16,775 nucleotides of DNA from Saprospiraceae bacterium UBA7687 (GCA_002482845.1 DLGT01000101.1:8425-25199); one strand, 5' to 3'. Counted from the first letter of the stretch, positions 7,042 through 14,282 are shown. Notes: generated by a model from the sequence alone, not told the origin. A program made the numbers and translations.

Positions 7042-8410
7042 AATACTAAGCACGTTTTTACTATCTTTTTTTAGCTTATGTGTCTGGAGTCAGTCTTCAA
7101 ATCTGGGTAAGCGATGGGTTCTCTCATTAGATCCCATACTACAAGTTCCTGTAATTAATAACCAATTTAATTTTTATGGCGAAAAAATGCCTTTAGGTAA
7201 AGATTGGATTGGTGGATTAGGTTTTGAAGTATTAAAGTACTATCCAAATAAAAAACAGTTTTACACTATTAGCCCAAGGTATATAAGGAGAGATGCGATT
7301 GTCAACAATGATAAAATACAGCTGATTAAAGAGAATTCAGTCCAATTAAATTTGTCGGCAAACTACAGTTTTTCAAAAGTGAAACCTTTTTACTTGGACA
7401 TTACTAAATTTTACAGTGGTATAGGTCTTTCTTACACATATGTATCAAATGGCAGACTTAATTACTATAAAAATGGATTTACACAGACTTCTGAAGATTT
7501 ATTTAACGTACACAGAATAGAAGGGTTATTAAATTTTGGAATCCTAGAAGATGTTTTTAATATTAGTGACAGAACATCTCTCTCCAAATTCAATATTTCA
7601 TGTCGTTTCCCCATATTGAATATCAGCAATACCTTTAATAATGAGTTCTTTGATGTGGACACAGAGATATATGAATTTCAAAAAAGCAATAATAGAAAGT
7701 TGTCCATTGAATTACAGTATATTCATATGATTGACAAAAAGAAAAATAATAAAGGTAACTACTCCATTAAATTAGATACTTCATGGAGCGAAATAAATGA
7801 TCCATTGAAAACTTTTGTCCCACCCCTTGTAAATAATAGCTTACCAAAAAAGAATTTCTACGGAAACTTCTTTTTTGAAATCCTTTTATATAGGGGACAA
7901 GATTCGATTTATAGCCAAGGTTACAATGCCAACTTGACACTCAATAAAAGATTTAATGGTTTTGGTATTGGTTACACTTTCAATTTCCTTGGAAATTATA
8001 AAAAAGATTATAGCACATCTAATGCTGGAATAGGAATACTTAACCAAGGAAGGGGTTGGAGAAGAAATCTGTTTGTTTCGGCTGGGTATAAACAACTTAT
8101 CATAGAAGGGAATAAAAATTGGAATATTTTAAATTTTTATGCTCCAGTTGGATTATTGAAAGCTGGTCTTAAGCTAAAAAACACAAAAAGTCGATTTGAA
8201 TTAGCATTTGGAGCAAGCTATCAAAAAATAGTGGGCCCACAGACTTTTCTAAATCACTCTAGAACTGAAACACCAGATTTCCCTACATCAAATTTATTCA
8301 TGGCTGTAGGACTAAGGAATAATTTTATAAAGTTTGAATATGAAACAAAAGACTTTAATTTTGATGACCAAAATAAGTCATTTAACATTGTCTATAGTAT
8401 CGGAATTTAG
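7034..8410 (+). CDS. Predicted outer-membrane beta-barrel protein, last of the overlapping genes
   Basis: The 458-residue protein has a signal peptide (about 1-20, ending VWSQ). The rest lacks long hydrophobic helices but is full of alternating polar and aromatic/aliphatic strands with short turns, such as FYTISPRYI, VQLNLSANYSF, GIGLSYTYV, GFGIGYTFNF, FELAFGASYQKI and the closing FNIVYSIGI. This is the pattern of an outer-membrane barrel. No TonB box, plug domain, PorP signature or OmpA domain was seen. The ATG lies inside the last codons of the preceding gene (8-base overlap), so tight co-expression is expected. Within the operon it would supply the outer-membrane part of a complex whose other members are in the inner membrane and periplasm. 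The specific function is unknown. Confidence 0.78.
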   Translation: MNKILSTFLLSFFSLCVWSQSSNLGKRWVLSLDPILQVPVINNQFNFYGEKMPLGKDWIGGLGFEVLKYYPNKKQFYTISPRYIRRDAIVNNDKIQLIKENSVQLNLSANYSFSKVKPFYLDITKFYSGIGLSYTYVSNGRLNYYKNGFTQTSEDLFNVHRIEGLLNFGILEDVFNISDRTSLSKFNISCRFPILNISNTFNNEFFDVDTEIYEFQKSNNRKLSIELQYIHMIDKKKNNKGNYSIKLDTSWSEINDPLKTFVPPLVNNSLPKKNFYGNFFFEILLYRGQDSIYSQGYNANLTLNKRFNGFGIGYTFNFLGNYKKDYSTSNAGIGILNQGRGWRRNLFVSAGYKQLIIEGNKNWNILNFYAPVGLLKAGLKLKNTKSRFELAFGASYQKIVGPQTFLNHSRTETPDFPTSNLFMAVGLRNNFIKFEYETKDFNFDDQNKSFNIVYSIGI

Positions 8411-8433
8411 TATCATTAGTAACAAAGTAAAAC

Positions 8434-8742
8434 ATGAATCTTAACATCTCCAAAATTATACAAATAGTCCTAGCCATTCTACTCTTCATTTGTCTCTTGG
8501 ATATGCCCTATGGTTATTTCCAATTGGTGAGATTTCTAGCGATGGTAGGATTTTCTTATCTTGCTTTCATTGCATATGAAGCTAATGACCGCAACAAAGC
8601 ATATATTTTTATTGCTCTAGCTATATTATTTCAACCATTGTTAAAAATTGCATTAGGTAGAGATATTTGGAATATCGTCGATGTTGTGGTGGGCATTTGG
8701 TTGTTATTCATGGTGTATAATGAGTTTAGAAGGGTTGAGTAA
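8434..8742 (+). CDS. Small four-helix membrane protein, DUF6804-like
   Basis: The 102-residue protein is almost entirely hydrophobic, with helices at about 7-22, 30-49, 55-74 and 79-95. Short polar turns carry DMPYGYFQLVRF, AYEANDRNK and LGRDIWNIVD. These segments and the length resemble the DUF6804 family of small bacterial membrane proteins, recognised from memory and not by search. No function is known for the family. It starts 23 bases after the beta-barrel gene and could be the fifth gene of the operon. However, its composition (23 GC of 60 bases in 8461-8520) is less AT-rich than the four overlapping genes, so it may instead belong to the older chromosomal background. Confidence 0.72.
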   Translation: MNLNISKIIQIVLAILLFICLLDMPYGYFQLVRFLAMVGFSYLAFIAYEANDRNKAYIFIALAILFQPLLKIALGRDIWNIVDVVVGIWLLFMVYNEFRRVE

Positions 8743-8756
8743 AATGATTTTATTAA

Positions 8757-8963
8757 AAACAATGGAAAGAGAAACCATTTAAAATCACCAATGATACAAA
8801 GCAAAAAAGTGATATCTTAAGAGATGAGAATGATAATGTTTGTCCTGGTTTACTTTATGTAAGAAATTTATCATCAACTGATAAACAAGAAGGCATTGAA
8901 CTTGCTAAATTTATCAAGCAGAGAACATCTCAAAGAATTGCGATTGCTAAACAAAATATGTAA
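8757..8963 (+). pseudogene. Probable gene remnant, open frame without a good start
   Basis: An open frame of 68 codons runs from just after a stop (8754-8756) to TAA at 8961. It has no ATG except the last codon. Its translation looks protein-like, with LRDENDNVCPGLLYVRNLS and KQEGIELAKFIKQR. The frame immediately before it in another phase (ATG at 8744) reads only 12 codons. A decayed or frameshifted C-terminal gene fragment is the simplest reading. The parent family is not recognised. It could also be chance, since the region is AT-rich. Confidence 0.25.
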
Positions 8964-9016
8964 AAACATCAAGCTCCATATGTATTTTTAGATAGTGCAA
9001 AAGTAATAAATTATTG

Positions 9017-9024
9017 TAAATTTG
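9017..9024 (+). promoter_or_regulatory. Candidate -7 element before small ORF and HipA-like kinase
   Basis: TAAATTTG matches TAnnTTTG exactly and lies 20 bases before the ATG at 9045. No clear TTTG or TTG is found at the right distance upstream, only a T run at 8985-8989. The putative start near 9031 would give a very short leader and cover the small ORF, the kinase and the DUF3037-like gene. Confidence 0.3.
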
Positions 9025-9044
9025 TCCTAATTATACTTTTAGTA

Positions 9045-9194
9045 ATGGATTTAGAAAAGCTCAAGGATGGCATCATGGGATTAAATCCTGTCATTTGTTC
9101 CCATTTTATGCAGGCAAGTGCAGAATGCCTTGATCATCATGGACATGCCGATGAAATTTCTTTTTGTACAACTAATTTATTCAAAGTGGATTAA
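9045..9194 (+). CDS. Small ORF of 49 residues upstream of HipA-like kinase
   Basis: The ORF reads MDLEKLKDGIMGLNPVICS and continues through HFMQASAECLDHHGHADEIS, with three Cys and clustered His. The translation looks like a helical protein segment and not random sequence. It ends 9 bases before the kinase start and sits just after a -7-like box, so it could be an intact small gene of the same operon. It lacks the features of a typical HipB-like helix-turn-helix antitoxin. Alternatively it is the N-terminal stub of a longer gene cut short, in line with the remnant at 8757-8963. I do not recognise the family. Confidence 0.35.
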   Translation: MDLEKLKDGIMGLNPVICSHFMQASAECLDHHGHADEISFCTTNLFKVD

Positions 9195-9203
9195 TAATCA
9201 AGG

Positions 9204-10007
9204 ATGGAAATCGTTAATGCTATAACAATTCTAGAAGAAATCCACACAACCGGCCATTCTCCTTTAAAAGTGCAGTGCGATGATGGTCATATTTATATTG
9301 TTAAAAAAAGAAAACATTTTCAGACAGATACAGAGATGGTTTCTGAATTTCTCTGTAATTATCTATGTAGACAATGGGGAATAAAAACGCCAGAATGTAA
9401 ATTTGTCAGTGTACCTAGCGAGCTTGTATTACATGACTCCAATTTATCTAATAGACACAAAGCGAAACATTATGAGCACTATTTATGCTTTGGGTCTCAA
9501 TTTATGCCTGATGCCATAGATGTAGAACTCACAGATCTTAGCTACGTGAAAGGTTCTCGCTCCATTTATAACGATATGACTGAGTTACTTAAAATTGGCT
9601 TATTTGATCTTTGGGTGGTTAATATCGATAGAAAACCAACAAATTTGAACTTGATGAAACAAATTATGCCGAACAGTAAGTTTGATTTTGTTGCCATAGA
9701 TCACGCATATGCGTTTGATACATTACGATATGATCAACTCACAAAAGACTTGGAACTTTCCACTAATGAATCAATTTTATATTTGGATGTAGCTATTTCG
9801 ATTTACAAAGGAATTTTACCCGACGATATTGAAACCTATTTTTGGGCTAGTATAGATAATTGTGAAGAAGGTATAAATGATTTTTTAGATGGAATAGCTC
9901 ATAATTTTGAAGAAGAAAGGGAATTTTTCTCACATGTATTACGTTTTCTATTTGATAACGATAGAAATGGCACTATCTTTGCCGACTTTTTAACAAGATT
10001 GAAGTAA
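9204..10007 (+). CDS. HipA-like kinase family protein (HipA_2 type)
   Basis: The 267-residue protein matches the compact HipA-like kinases rather than full-length HipA (about 440 residues). It lacks the N-terminal subdomain. Seen features are a Gly-containing N-lobe start (HTTGHSPL), a candidate ATP-binding Lys (YIVKKR, Lys34 or Lys35), the catalytic loop VVNIDRKPTNLNL (N-x-D-R-x-x-x-N, Asp142 and Asn147) and the metal-binding Asp166 in AIDHAYAF, equivalent to DFG. HipA-family members phosphorylate Ser/Thr of targets such as glutamyl-tRNA synthetase, but substrates of this short subfamily are not established. The next gene, 11 bases away, encodes a DUF3037-like protein, the usual genomic partner of this subfamily. 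A toxin-antitoxin or defence role is plausible but is inference. No HipB-like repressor is adjacent. Confidence 0.82.
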   Translation: MEIVNAITILEEIHTTGHSPLKVQCDDGHIYIVKKRKHFQTDTEMVSEFLCNYLCRQWGIKTPECKFVSVPSELVLHDSNLSNRHKAKHYEHYLCFGSQFMPDAIDVELTDLSYVKGSRSIYNDMTELLKIGLFDLWVVNIDRKPTNLNLMKQIMPNSKFDFVAIDHAYAFDTLRYDQLTKDLELSTNESILYLDVAISIYKGILPDDIETYFWASIDNCEEGINDFLDGIAHNFEEEREFFSHVLRFLFDNDRNGTIFADFLTRLK

Positions 10008-10018
10008 ATAATTCAAAG

Positions 10019-10849
10019 GTGACTAACCAAGTAACATACAGCATCGTGTATATCAGTCCTGATTCCCGCCTTGGGGATAAGGTGGCTATCGGTATGTTAT
10101 TGCTGCATTGTAATAAATTGACCTTTAAATATTCAGAACAAAAACTTCATAGTCTGAAAACAGTACTTGGTGAATATTGGGAGGCAATAGCAAAGTCATT
10201 GCGAGCAACTCAAAAGTATATTGAAAACATTAATATATCAAAGAAGCCTATTTTTCATGAAGCAAGTCATATGGTATCGACTGATTATTTACAAAAGTTA
10301 AGCGTTTACTCCAATGGGTTGATCCAATATCAAGAACCTAAACTAGCCATACTTACCCCAGTTTTTGGTGTTGATCAGTTTTATGATTCGTTATTTCCTG
10401 AAGATAAAAAAACCATCGAAAAGGTAAAAAAGCCTAACTTTAGAAATCAAATCGATCAAGCTTTCATTTCAAAAGTTCAAGAACAGGTACATGTTAAAAT
10501 TGATATTAATGATACTATTATACCTGAATTTTATATCAATTACCCATTAGACGCTGTAGGTCGCAATGGAGTTTTGTATTTAGCAAAATATATAGATTTT
10601 GCTAATGAAGACAAAGCGCCCATTTCTCATCTATTGGTTACAACAGACCAACTTAGCCGTCAATACAACGATAGCAAAAAAAGCAATGTTTGTATTTTAG
10701 GAGTTGAACCTGAAATAGGAACTGAAACCCATAAAAAATGGGCATTTATTAATAAATGCGAAGGTTATAAGGTATATCACCCAGATCAAGCCAATGAAGT
10801 AGCCAATATTTTTCTTAATTCAGGAGCCGGAAAGTTTCTTAATGTGTAA
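10019..10849 (+). CDS. DUF3037-like protein, partner of the HipA-like kinase
   Basis: The 276-residue protein begins with TYSIVYISPDSRLGDKVAIG, which resembles the start of DUF3037 proteins (YxVxxYxPdxxrgExxNvG). No signal peptide or membrane segment is seen, so it is probably cytoplasmic. The middle (about 40-160) is helical. The second half contains NYPLDAVGRNGVLYLAKYIDF (about 174-194) and SNVCILGVEPE, which look like an alpha/beta domain but with no catalytic motif I can name. The start is GTG at 10019, 11 bases after the kinase stop, and no nearby ATG preserves the DUF3037-like N-terminus. HipA-like kinase and DUF3037 genes are commonly paired in bacteria, which supports the call. The biochemical role of DUF3037 is unknown. 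Confidence 0.7.
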   Translation: MTNQVTYSIVYISPDSRLGDKVAIGMLLLHCNKLTFKYSEQKLHSLKTVLGEYWEAIAKSLRATQKYIENINISKKPIFHEASHMVSTDYLQKLSVYSNGLIQYQEPKLAILTPVFGVDQFYDSLFPEDKKTIEKVKKPNFRNQIDQAFISKVQEQVHVKIDINDTIIPEFYINYPLDAVGRNGVLYLAKYIDFANEDKAPISHLLVTTDQLSRQYNDSKKSNVCILGVEPEIGTETHKKWAFINKCEGYKVYHPDQANEVANIFLNSGAGKFLNV

Positions 10850-10936
10850 TTAATATTTTCTAAGAGGCTTTAAATTTAATAGCTATTCTGAATTATTTGC
10901 TAATTTCCTCAAAATTTACCCATCCTAAAGTATCGT

Positions 10937-11114
10937 CCACAAGCCGTCGTTTGTGGTTCTTTCATTATTGAGTGTTTAACTGGCCTTACCTGTAAAGATA
11001 GATGTAGCCGCTGGTTATGCCAGCGGTTCACTTACTAAATCGAGCTCCGTCGATTTTGCTTTCGCATCGTGCGTTCTTCCTTAAAATGGACTGTGTGACG
11101 CCAAAGCGTTAAGG
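10937..11114. repeat. Cluster of stable hairpins, possible mobile-repeat or attC-like element
   Basis: Four hairpins follow each other. CCACAA (10937-10942) pairs with TTGTGG (10951-10956). CCGCTGG (11008-11014) pairs perfectly with CCAGCGG (11020-11026) over TTATG. AAATCGA (11037-11043) pairs with TCGATTT (11050-11056). CGCA (11063-11066) pairs with TGCG (11070-11073). The stretch is less AT-rich than the operon to its left. It is flanked by GTTTAAC (10974-10980), which fits the integron R'' pattern RYYYAAC, and GTTAAGG (11108-11114), one mismatch from GTTRRRY. The inner L boxes do not match well, and no integrase is in the window. A structured intergenic repeat is therefore safer than an attC call. 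Confidence 0.4.
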
Positions 11115-11393
11115 ACTTTTGTAGCCCATTGAATTGATTTATCGTATAAATTTATCCGCCTGTCTAATCAATGGCTTTATTTATGGTACTTAATTTTAAA
11201 GATGCTGTCTCCTGCTTCAACAACTCTTCCCAGATAGATGTAGATATCTTTGTGGAATTATCTTTTCTAGTTGTTCTAATAGGAATAAACTTCTTTTTAA
11301 TGCCGTACTCAGCGTTTTCTTAATACTATAGTATGATAAGCCTACCGCTTTTTTGATGACTTGTTTGGCTTTAGGTGCACGGTCAAAACTAAA

Positions 11394-11443
11394 GTTTCCA
11401 TTCTTAAGCGTGAGCGCTTATACCCTATCCAGAAGATGGAAAC
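11394..11443. repeat. Nested inverted repeat
   Basis: An outer stem GTTTCCAT (11394-11401) with ATGGAAAC (11436-11443) can extend inward through TCTT and AGA with one bulge. It encloses a perfect inner hairpin TAAGCG (11405-11410) with CGCTTA (11415-11420) over TGAG. It lies 78 bases beyond the stop of the minus-strand patatin gene. It could act as a terminator-like structure, though no T run follows closely on the minus strand, or as a cruciform or mobile-element end. Confidence 0.35.
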
Positions 11444-11520
11444 AAAGTCTGCACTTAGTTATTTAGACTCTACTTCCATAGACAAACTTATATTGTTTTT
11501 CTTTACACCATAAAATCCAA

Positions 11521-14049
11521 TTATATGGTATCAATCCTAATCACGCACTTTCTGTCATATATTCTATCAAAGATGTTTTCTCTATACTGAGTGTATTGTC
11601 CTGTTGAGATTGAAATCCCAGATATTTTATTTTTTAATTTGGCTTCAAGATAGGTTCTGACTGATTTAGCCCTGTCTGTAGCCAATTTTTTGTTTGAATC
11701 AGTATTCCCCCTATTGTCGGTAAATCCACTAATTGAAACACACATATCCCTACAATCATCACTTATATTATTTAATAAAAGTTCTGCTTCTCTTTCCATT
11801 TTGGAATTTCTAAAGTCAAAAAATATTTCATGTTGGGTCTTACGAAATTTTTGATTTTTGATCTTAGCATCAATTTCAATATGCGCGATTGAAACTAATT
11901 TGTCTATTTCTTTCCAGTGAAGATACCGCGACATCATTATTTTAGTAGAGTCTGGTTGATATCTAAAAAATGATTTTTTAGGCTTTGCATTTTCTTCATT
12001 CCCAATTGGTTTGGCAATAGCAGGAAATACATCTAGCGTTCTTAGATGATCTCCATTCCTTTCCATTTTACTACTAAGTAAAGTCAAGTTTTGATTGGGG
12101 TAACTTGTAAAGATAGTTTTGCTGGCAGCATTAATGGTATTCATTAAAGGATGTTCATATTTCATCTTGTATTCTTTTAAATCTACGGCACTATTGAGTA
12201 CAGGAATGATAAGTATTGCCTTTTTAGGTGCTACATTGTAACGTATTTTACTTACAATATCATACAGGTCCAATAAAGACTCAAAACCGTAATTGTCATA
12301 GACTCCACCGTCAATATACATGGATTCATCAACTAAAGCATTGGCATTGATAAGTGGAAACATTTCACTCAAGAGGATAGATTCACCGATGGTTATTTCT
12401 TTTTCAGATTTTGCTAAGCTATCTAAAATGGCATAAAAATGATGACCAGTCTTTTCTTTAAATGGATACGGACTACTAAGTGCTTTTAAACCATAATTGA
12501 TATTATAACTCGCAGGTAAAAATAAAGGCAGATTTGCTTCATTTTTGTGATACACTTTAGACCATCCTTGTTCCAAAATGGTCATTTCATTTGGTTCAGT
12601 CATCTTTAATGCGTCTTTAATTGCTCTTGACTCTAGGTCAAGCAAACTGCTATTTCTTCCGCTCCATTTGTATTTTTTCACTAACGAAGCAGGCAGCATA
12701 CCAATAAATGGATCACTGATCAAAAGCTTAAATAGAAGGCTGCTCACATAATCTTTAGTAAATAATTTATGCAAAAGATGTCTGCTTTGTAGAGAGTCTT
12801 GTTCTATCTGTTTAGTAGCCAAATAAAATCCTGCTCCTGCGCTGCTTCCAGAAATGGTAGTCATAGCAAGTATATTGTTATTGATATGCTCCATCGTGTC
12901 AAGGATACTCATGGCCGCAAAAAATGTACAGCCTGCTCTCGAGCCACCACCTTGACCTGCCATGATTATAATAGGGTCATTTGAGTTTTTTCTTTCATCT
13001 ACCCATTTAGTAATGTATTCTTCCATATAAAGGGTATCTCTTGTGCTACTAGTCAGGTTTATTGCATGAATGTCATTGTTTTTGTCAGAGATTAAAATGA
13101 AAACAAAAACTATAAACGGTAGGGTTACAACAAAATTTCTTACAAAATTATTGGCAGGTATGACTTCATTACTTGCCCATGCACCAATAATTTTAAAAAA
13201 ATCGTGAACCAACATTAAAAAATATCCAAATAGATACAGCAATAATCTCACAATGATGATAAAAACTAATAATACATCTAATGCATTAATGGCACCTTTG
13301 ACTGAAAAGAGAAAGCTAAAAAACAAAACTAAGCTTAAAAGAATCCACATCTTACGATGGTGTGTTATTTTTTCATAAAAGTAAATACATAACAATAACC
13401 CAATAGTGCCGATGGTACAAGCTACTAATCTGCCTGATGCGGTTTGTTCTAGCAGATAGTTATTGTTGAGCCATTCTACATTAAACACATACAGACACAC
13501 ATTATATAAAAGTACTATTATAGATATACCAAATCCAATGTAAAAAGCAGAAACTGCGTTGTTTGCGTTTATATATTTTTTTGAACTGTAGTGAAGTTTA
13601 ATACTTAAAATAATTGCAGCAAATGTTATCATCATCGATGACCATTTAGAAGATGCATCATTAAATGCTAAGAAACAAAACCATATAATCATTGGAAAAG
13701 ATGCAGCAATAAATTGCATCAAATGAAATATTTCGGAAATCTGTTTTTGGTCATCATCAGATAGAGCATACCTTTCTTTGTAATAAATAGAGGTGACTAG
13801 ATAGGAATATAAAATAATGAGAAAGGTAGTAGATGTTGGATCTATATAGGCAAAATCACTCATAATAATATGTTTTGCCGGACCTAGAGATAAACAAATT
13901 GCAACTAAGGATAATATGACAATCGTATTAGATAAAATGGATGTGACTACAGGCATGATGCCAGTTTCAAACAAAGGACTTTTGTCTATTTTTCCGATTG
14001 TATTTATACCAATTTTTTTTACATTGTTGATAATGTTTTTTGGTTCCAT
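11521..14049 (-). CDS. Polytopic membrane protein with patatin-like phospholipase and C-terminal OmpA domain
   Basis: The 842-residue protein has three parts. First come about nine hydrophobic helices (roughly 32-56, 73-90, 108-129, 137-152, 167-189, 208-225, 233-250, 255-283, 304-321). Next is a patatin domain (about 357-620) with the oxyanion loop GQGGGSRAG (365-373), nucleophile motif GSSAG (401-405, Ser403) and catalytic DGG (Asp580), so the Ser-Asp dyad is intact and lipid acyl-ester hydrolysis is expected. Last is an OmpA-like peptidoglycan-binding domain (about 738-842) with GFTDNRGNTDSNKKLATDRA. An odd helix count with the N-terminus inside would put both soluble domains in the periplasm, which the OmpA domain requires. 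It could remodel envelope phospholipids while held to the cell wall. It appears monocistronic. A -7-like box lies at 14120-14127. Confidence 0.88.
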   Translation of the reverse strand: MEPKNIINNVKKIGINTIGKIDKSPLFETGIMPVVTSILSNTIVILSLVAICLSLGPAKHIIMSDFAYIDPTSTTFLIILYSYLVTSIYYKERYALSDDDQKQISEIFHLMQFIAASFPMIIWFCFLAFNDASSKWSSMMITFAAIILSIKLHYSSKKYINANNAVSAFYIGFGISIIVLLYNVCLYVFNVEWLNNNYLLEQTASGRLVACTIGTIGLLLCIYFYEKITHHRKMWILLSLVLFFSFLFSVKGAINALDVLLVFIIIVRLLLYLFGYFLMLVHDFFKIIGAWASNEVIPANNFVRNFVVTLPFIVFVFILISDKNNDIHAINLTSSTRDTLYMEEYITKWVDERKNSNDPIIIMAGQGGGSRAGCTFFAAMSILDTMEHINNNILAMTTISGSSAGAGFYLATKQIEQDSLQSRHLLHKLFTKDYVSSLLFKLLISDPFIGMLPASLVKKYKWSGRNSSLLDLESRAIKDALKMTEPNEMTILEQGWSKVYHKNEANLPLFLPASYNINYGLKALSSPYPFKEKTGHHFYAILDSLAKSEKEITIGESILLSEMFPLINANALVDESMYIDGGVYDNYGFESLLDLYDIVSKIRYNVAPKKAILIIPVLNSAVDLKEYKMKYEHPLMNTINAASKTIFTSYPNQNLTLLSSKMERNGDHLRTLDVFPAIAKPIGNEENAKPKKSFFRYQPDSTKIMMSRYLHWKEIDKLVSIAHIEIDAKIKNQKFRKTQHEIFFDFRNSKMEREAELLLNNISDDCRDMCVSISGFTDNRGNTDSNKKLATDRAKSVRTYLEAKLKNKISGISISTGQYTQYRENIFDRIYDRKCVIRIDTI

Positions 14050-14119
14050 TGCTGTTAATTTAAATTAATGTAAAATTCTATGAATAGTGAATATAAAATA
14101 ATTAAATATTAAATTTTTG

Positions 14120-14127
14120 CAAAGGTA
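14120..14127 (-). promoter_or_regulatory. Candidate -7 element for the patatin-OmpA gene
   Basis: On the minus strand TACCTTTG (14127-14120) matches TAnnTTTG exactly, 70 bases before the ATG at 14049. No TTG is found at the -33 distance. Instead the palindrome at 14151-14168 begins 23 bases upstream of the box. This arrangement would suit activation by a factor bound at the palindrome. Confidence 0.4.
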
Positions 14128-14150
14128 TGCCATATTTATTCTGCATAAAA

Positions 14151-14168
14151 TATAACTTTTGTTATATA
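14151..14168. promoter_or_regulatory. AT-rich palindrome, copy 2, possible operator
   Basis: TATAAC-TTTT-GTTATA (14151-14166) is a perfect inverted repeat, identical over 18 bases (14151-14168) to the copy at 2270-2287. It lies in the divergent intergenic region between the patatin-OmpA gene and the FAD-linked oxidase. A shared regulator for distant genes is inference from two copies. Confidence 0.35.
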
Positions 14169-14235
14169 ATTCTAATTATACTATAAAAGTGCAATATGTT
14201 TTACACATGTATCATACTTTCTAAATAAAAACTAA

Positions 14236-14269
14236 GTATTTATGCGTACTAAATATTCAGTATAAATAC
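14236..14269. promoter_or_regulatory. Imperfect palindrome in divergent intergenic region
   Basis: GTATTTAT (14236-14243) pairs with ATAAATAC (14262-14269). Inside it, ACT (14248-14250) can pair with AGT (14259-14261). It lies between two divergent genes and could bind a dimeric regulator or form a hairpin. No known operator is recognised. Confidence 0.25.
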
Positions 14270-14282
14270 GCTTACACCAATC

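Larger units (their letters stand above)
10850..11520. other. Gene-free stretch with structured DNA and a decayed reading frame
   Basis: No intact gene was found in these 671 bases. The left half carries a series of hairpins and the right end a nested hairpin, both listed separately. Between them, on the minus strand, two adjacent open frames read protein-like sequence in different phases. One (11402 down to 11217) contains NGNFSFDRAPKAKQVIKKAV. The other (11319 down to 11164) contains KKFIPIRTTRKDNSTKIS and IWEELLKQE, ending at TAG. Neither has a start codon and a frameshift would be needed to join them, so this may be a gene or transposase remnant. The family is not recognised and the reading is weak. 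Confidence 0.35.

Noticed and set aside
4982..8095. Several minus-strand ORFs of 65-112 residues within the envelope operon (near 4982, 5595, 5994, 6822, 7465 and 7886)
   Set aside because: They are antisense to well-supported genes. Their Ser/Phe/Leu-rich translations are what AT-rich coding DNA gives in reverse.
3511..8410. Zorya-like or flagellar-motor-like (MotA/MotB) system
   Set aside because: The four-helix protein lacks MotA/ExbB residues, none of the four proteins has an OmpA-type domain, and no helicase or nuclease partner is in the operon itself.
10974..11114. Definite integron attC site
   Set aside because: Only the outer boxes are near matches. The inner L boxes do not pair convincingly and no integrase is present, so it is kept only as a possibility.
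12799..12984. Plus-strand ORF within the patatin-OmpA gene
   Set aside because: It is antisense to the catalytic GSSAG and GGGSRAG region. The minus-strand protein is clearly real.
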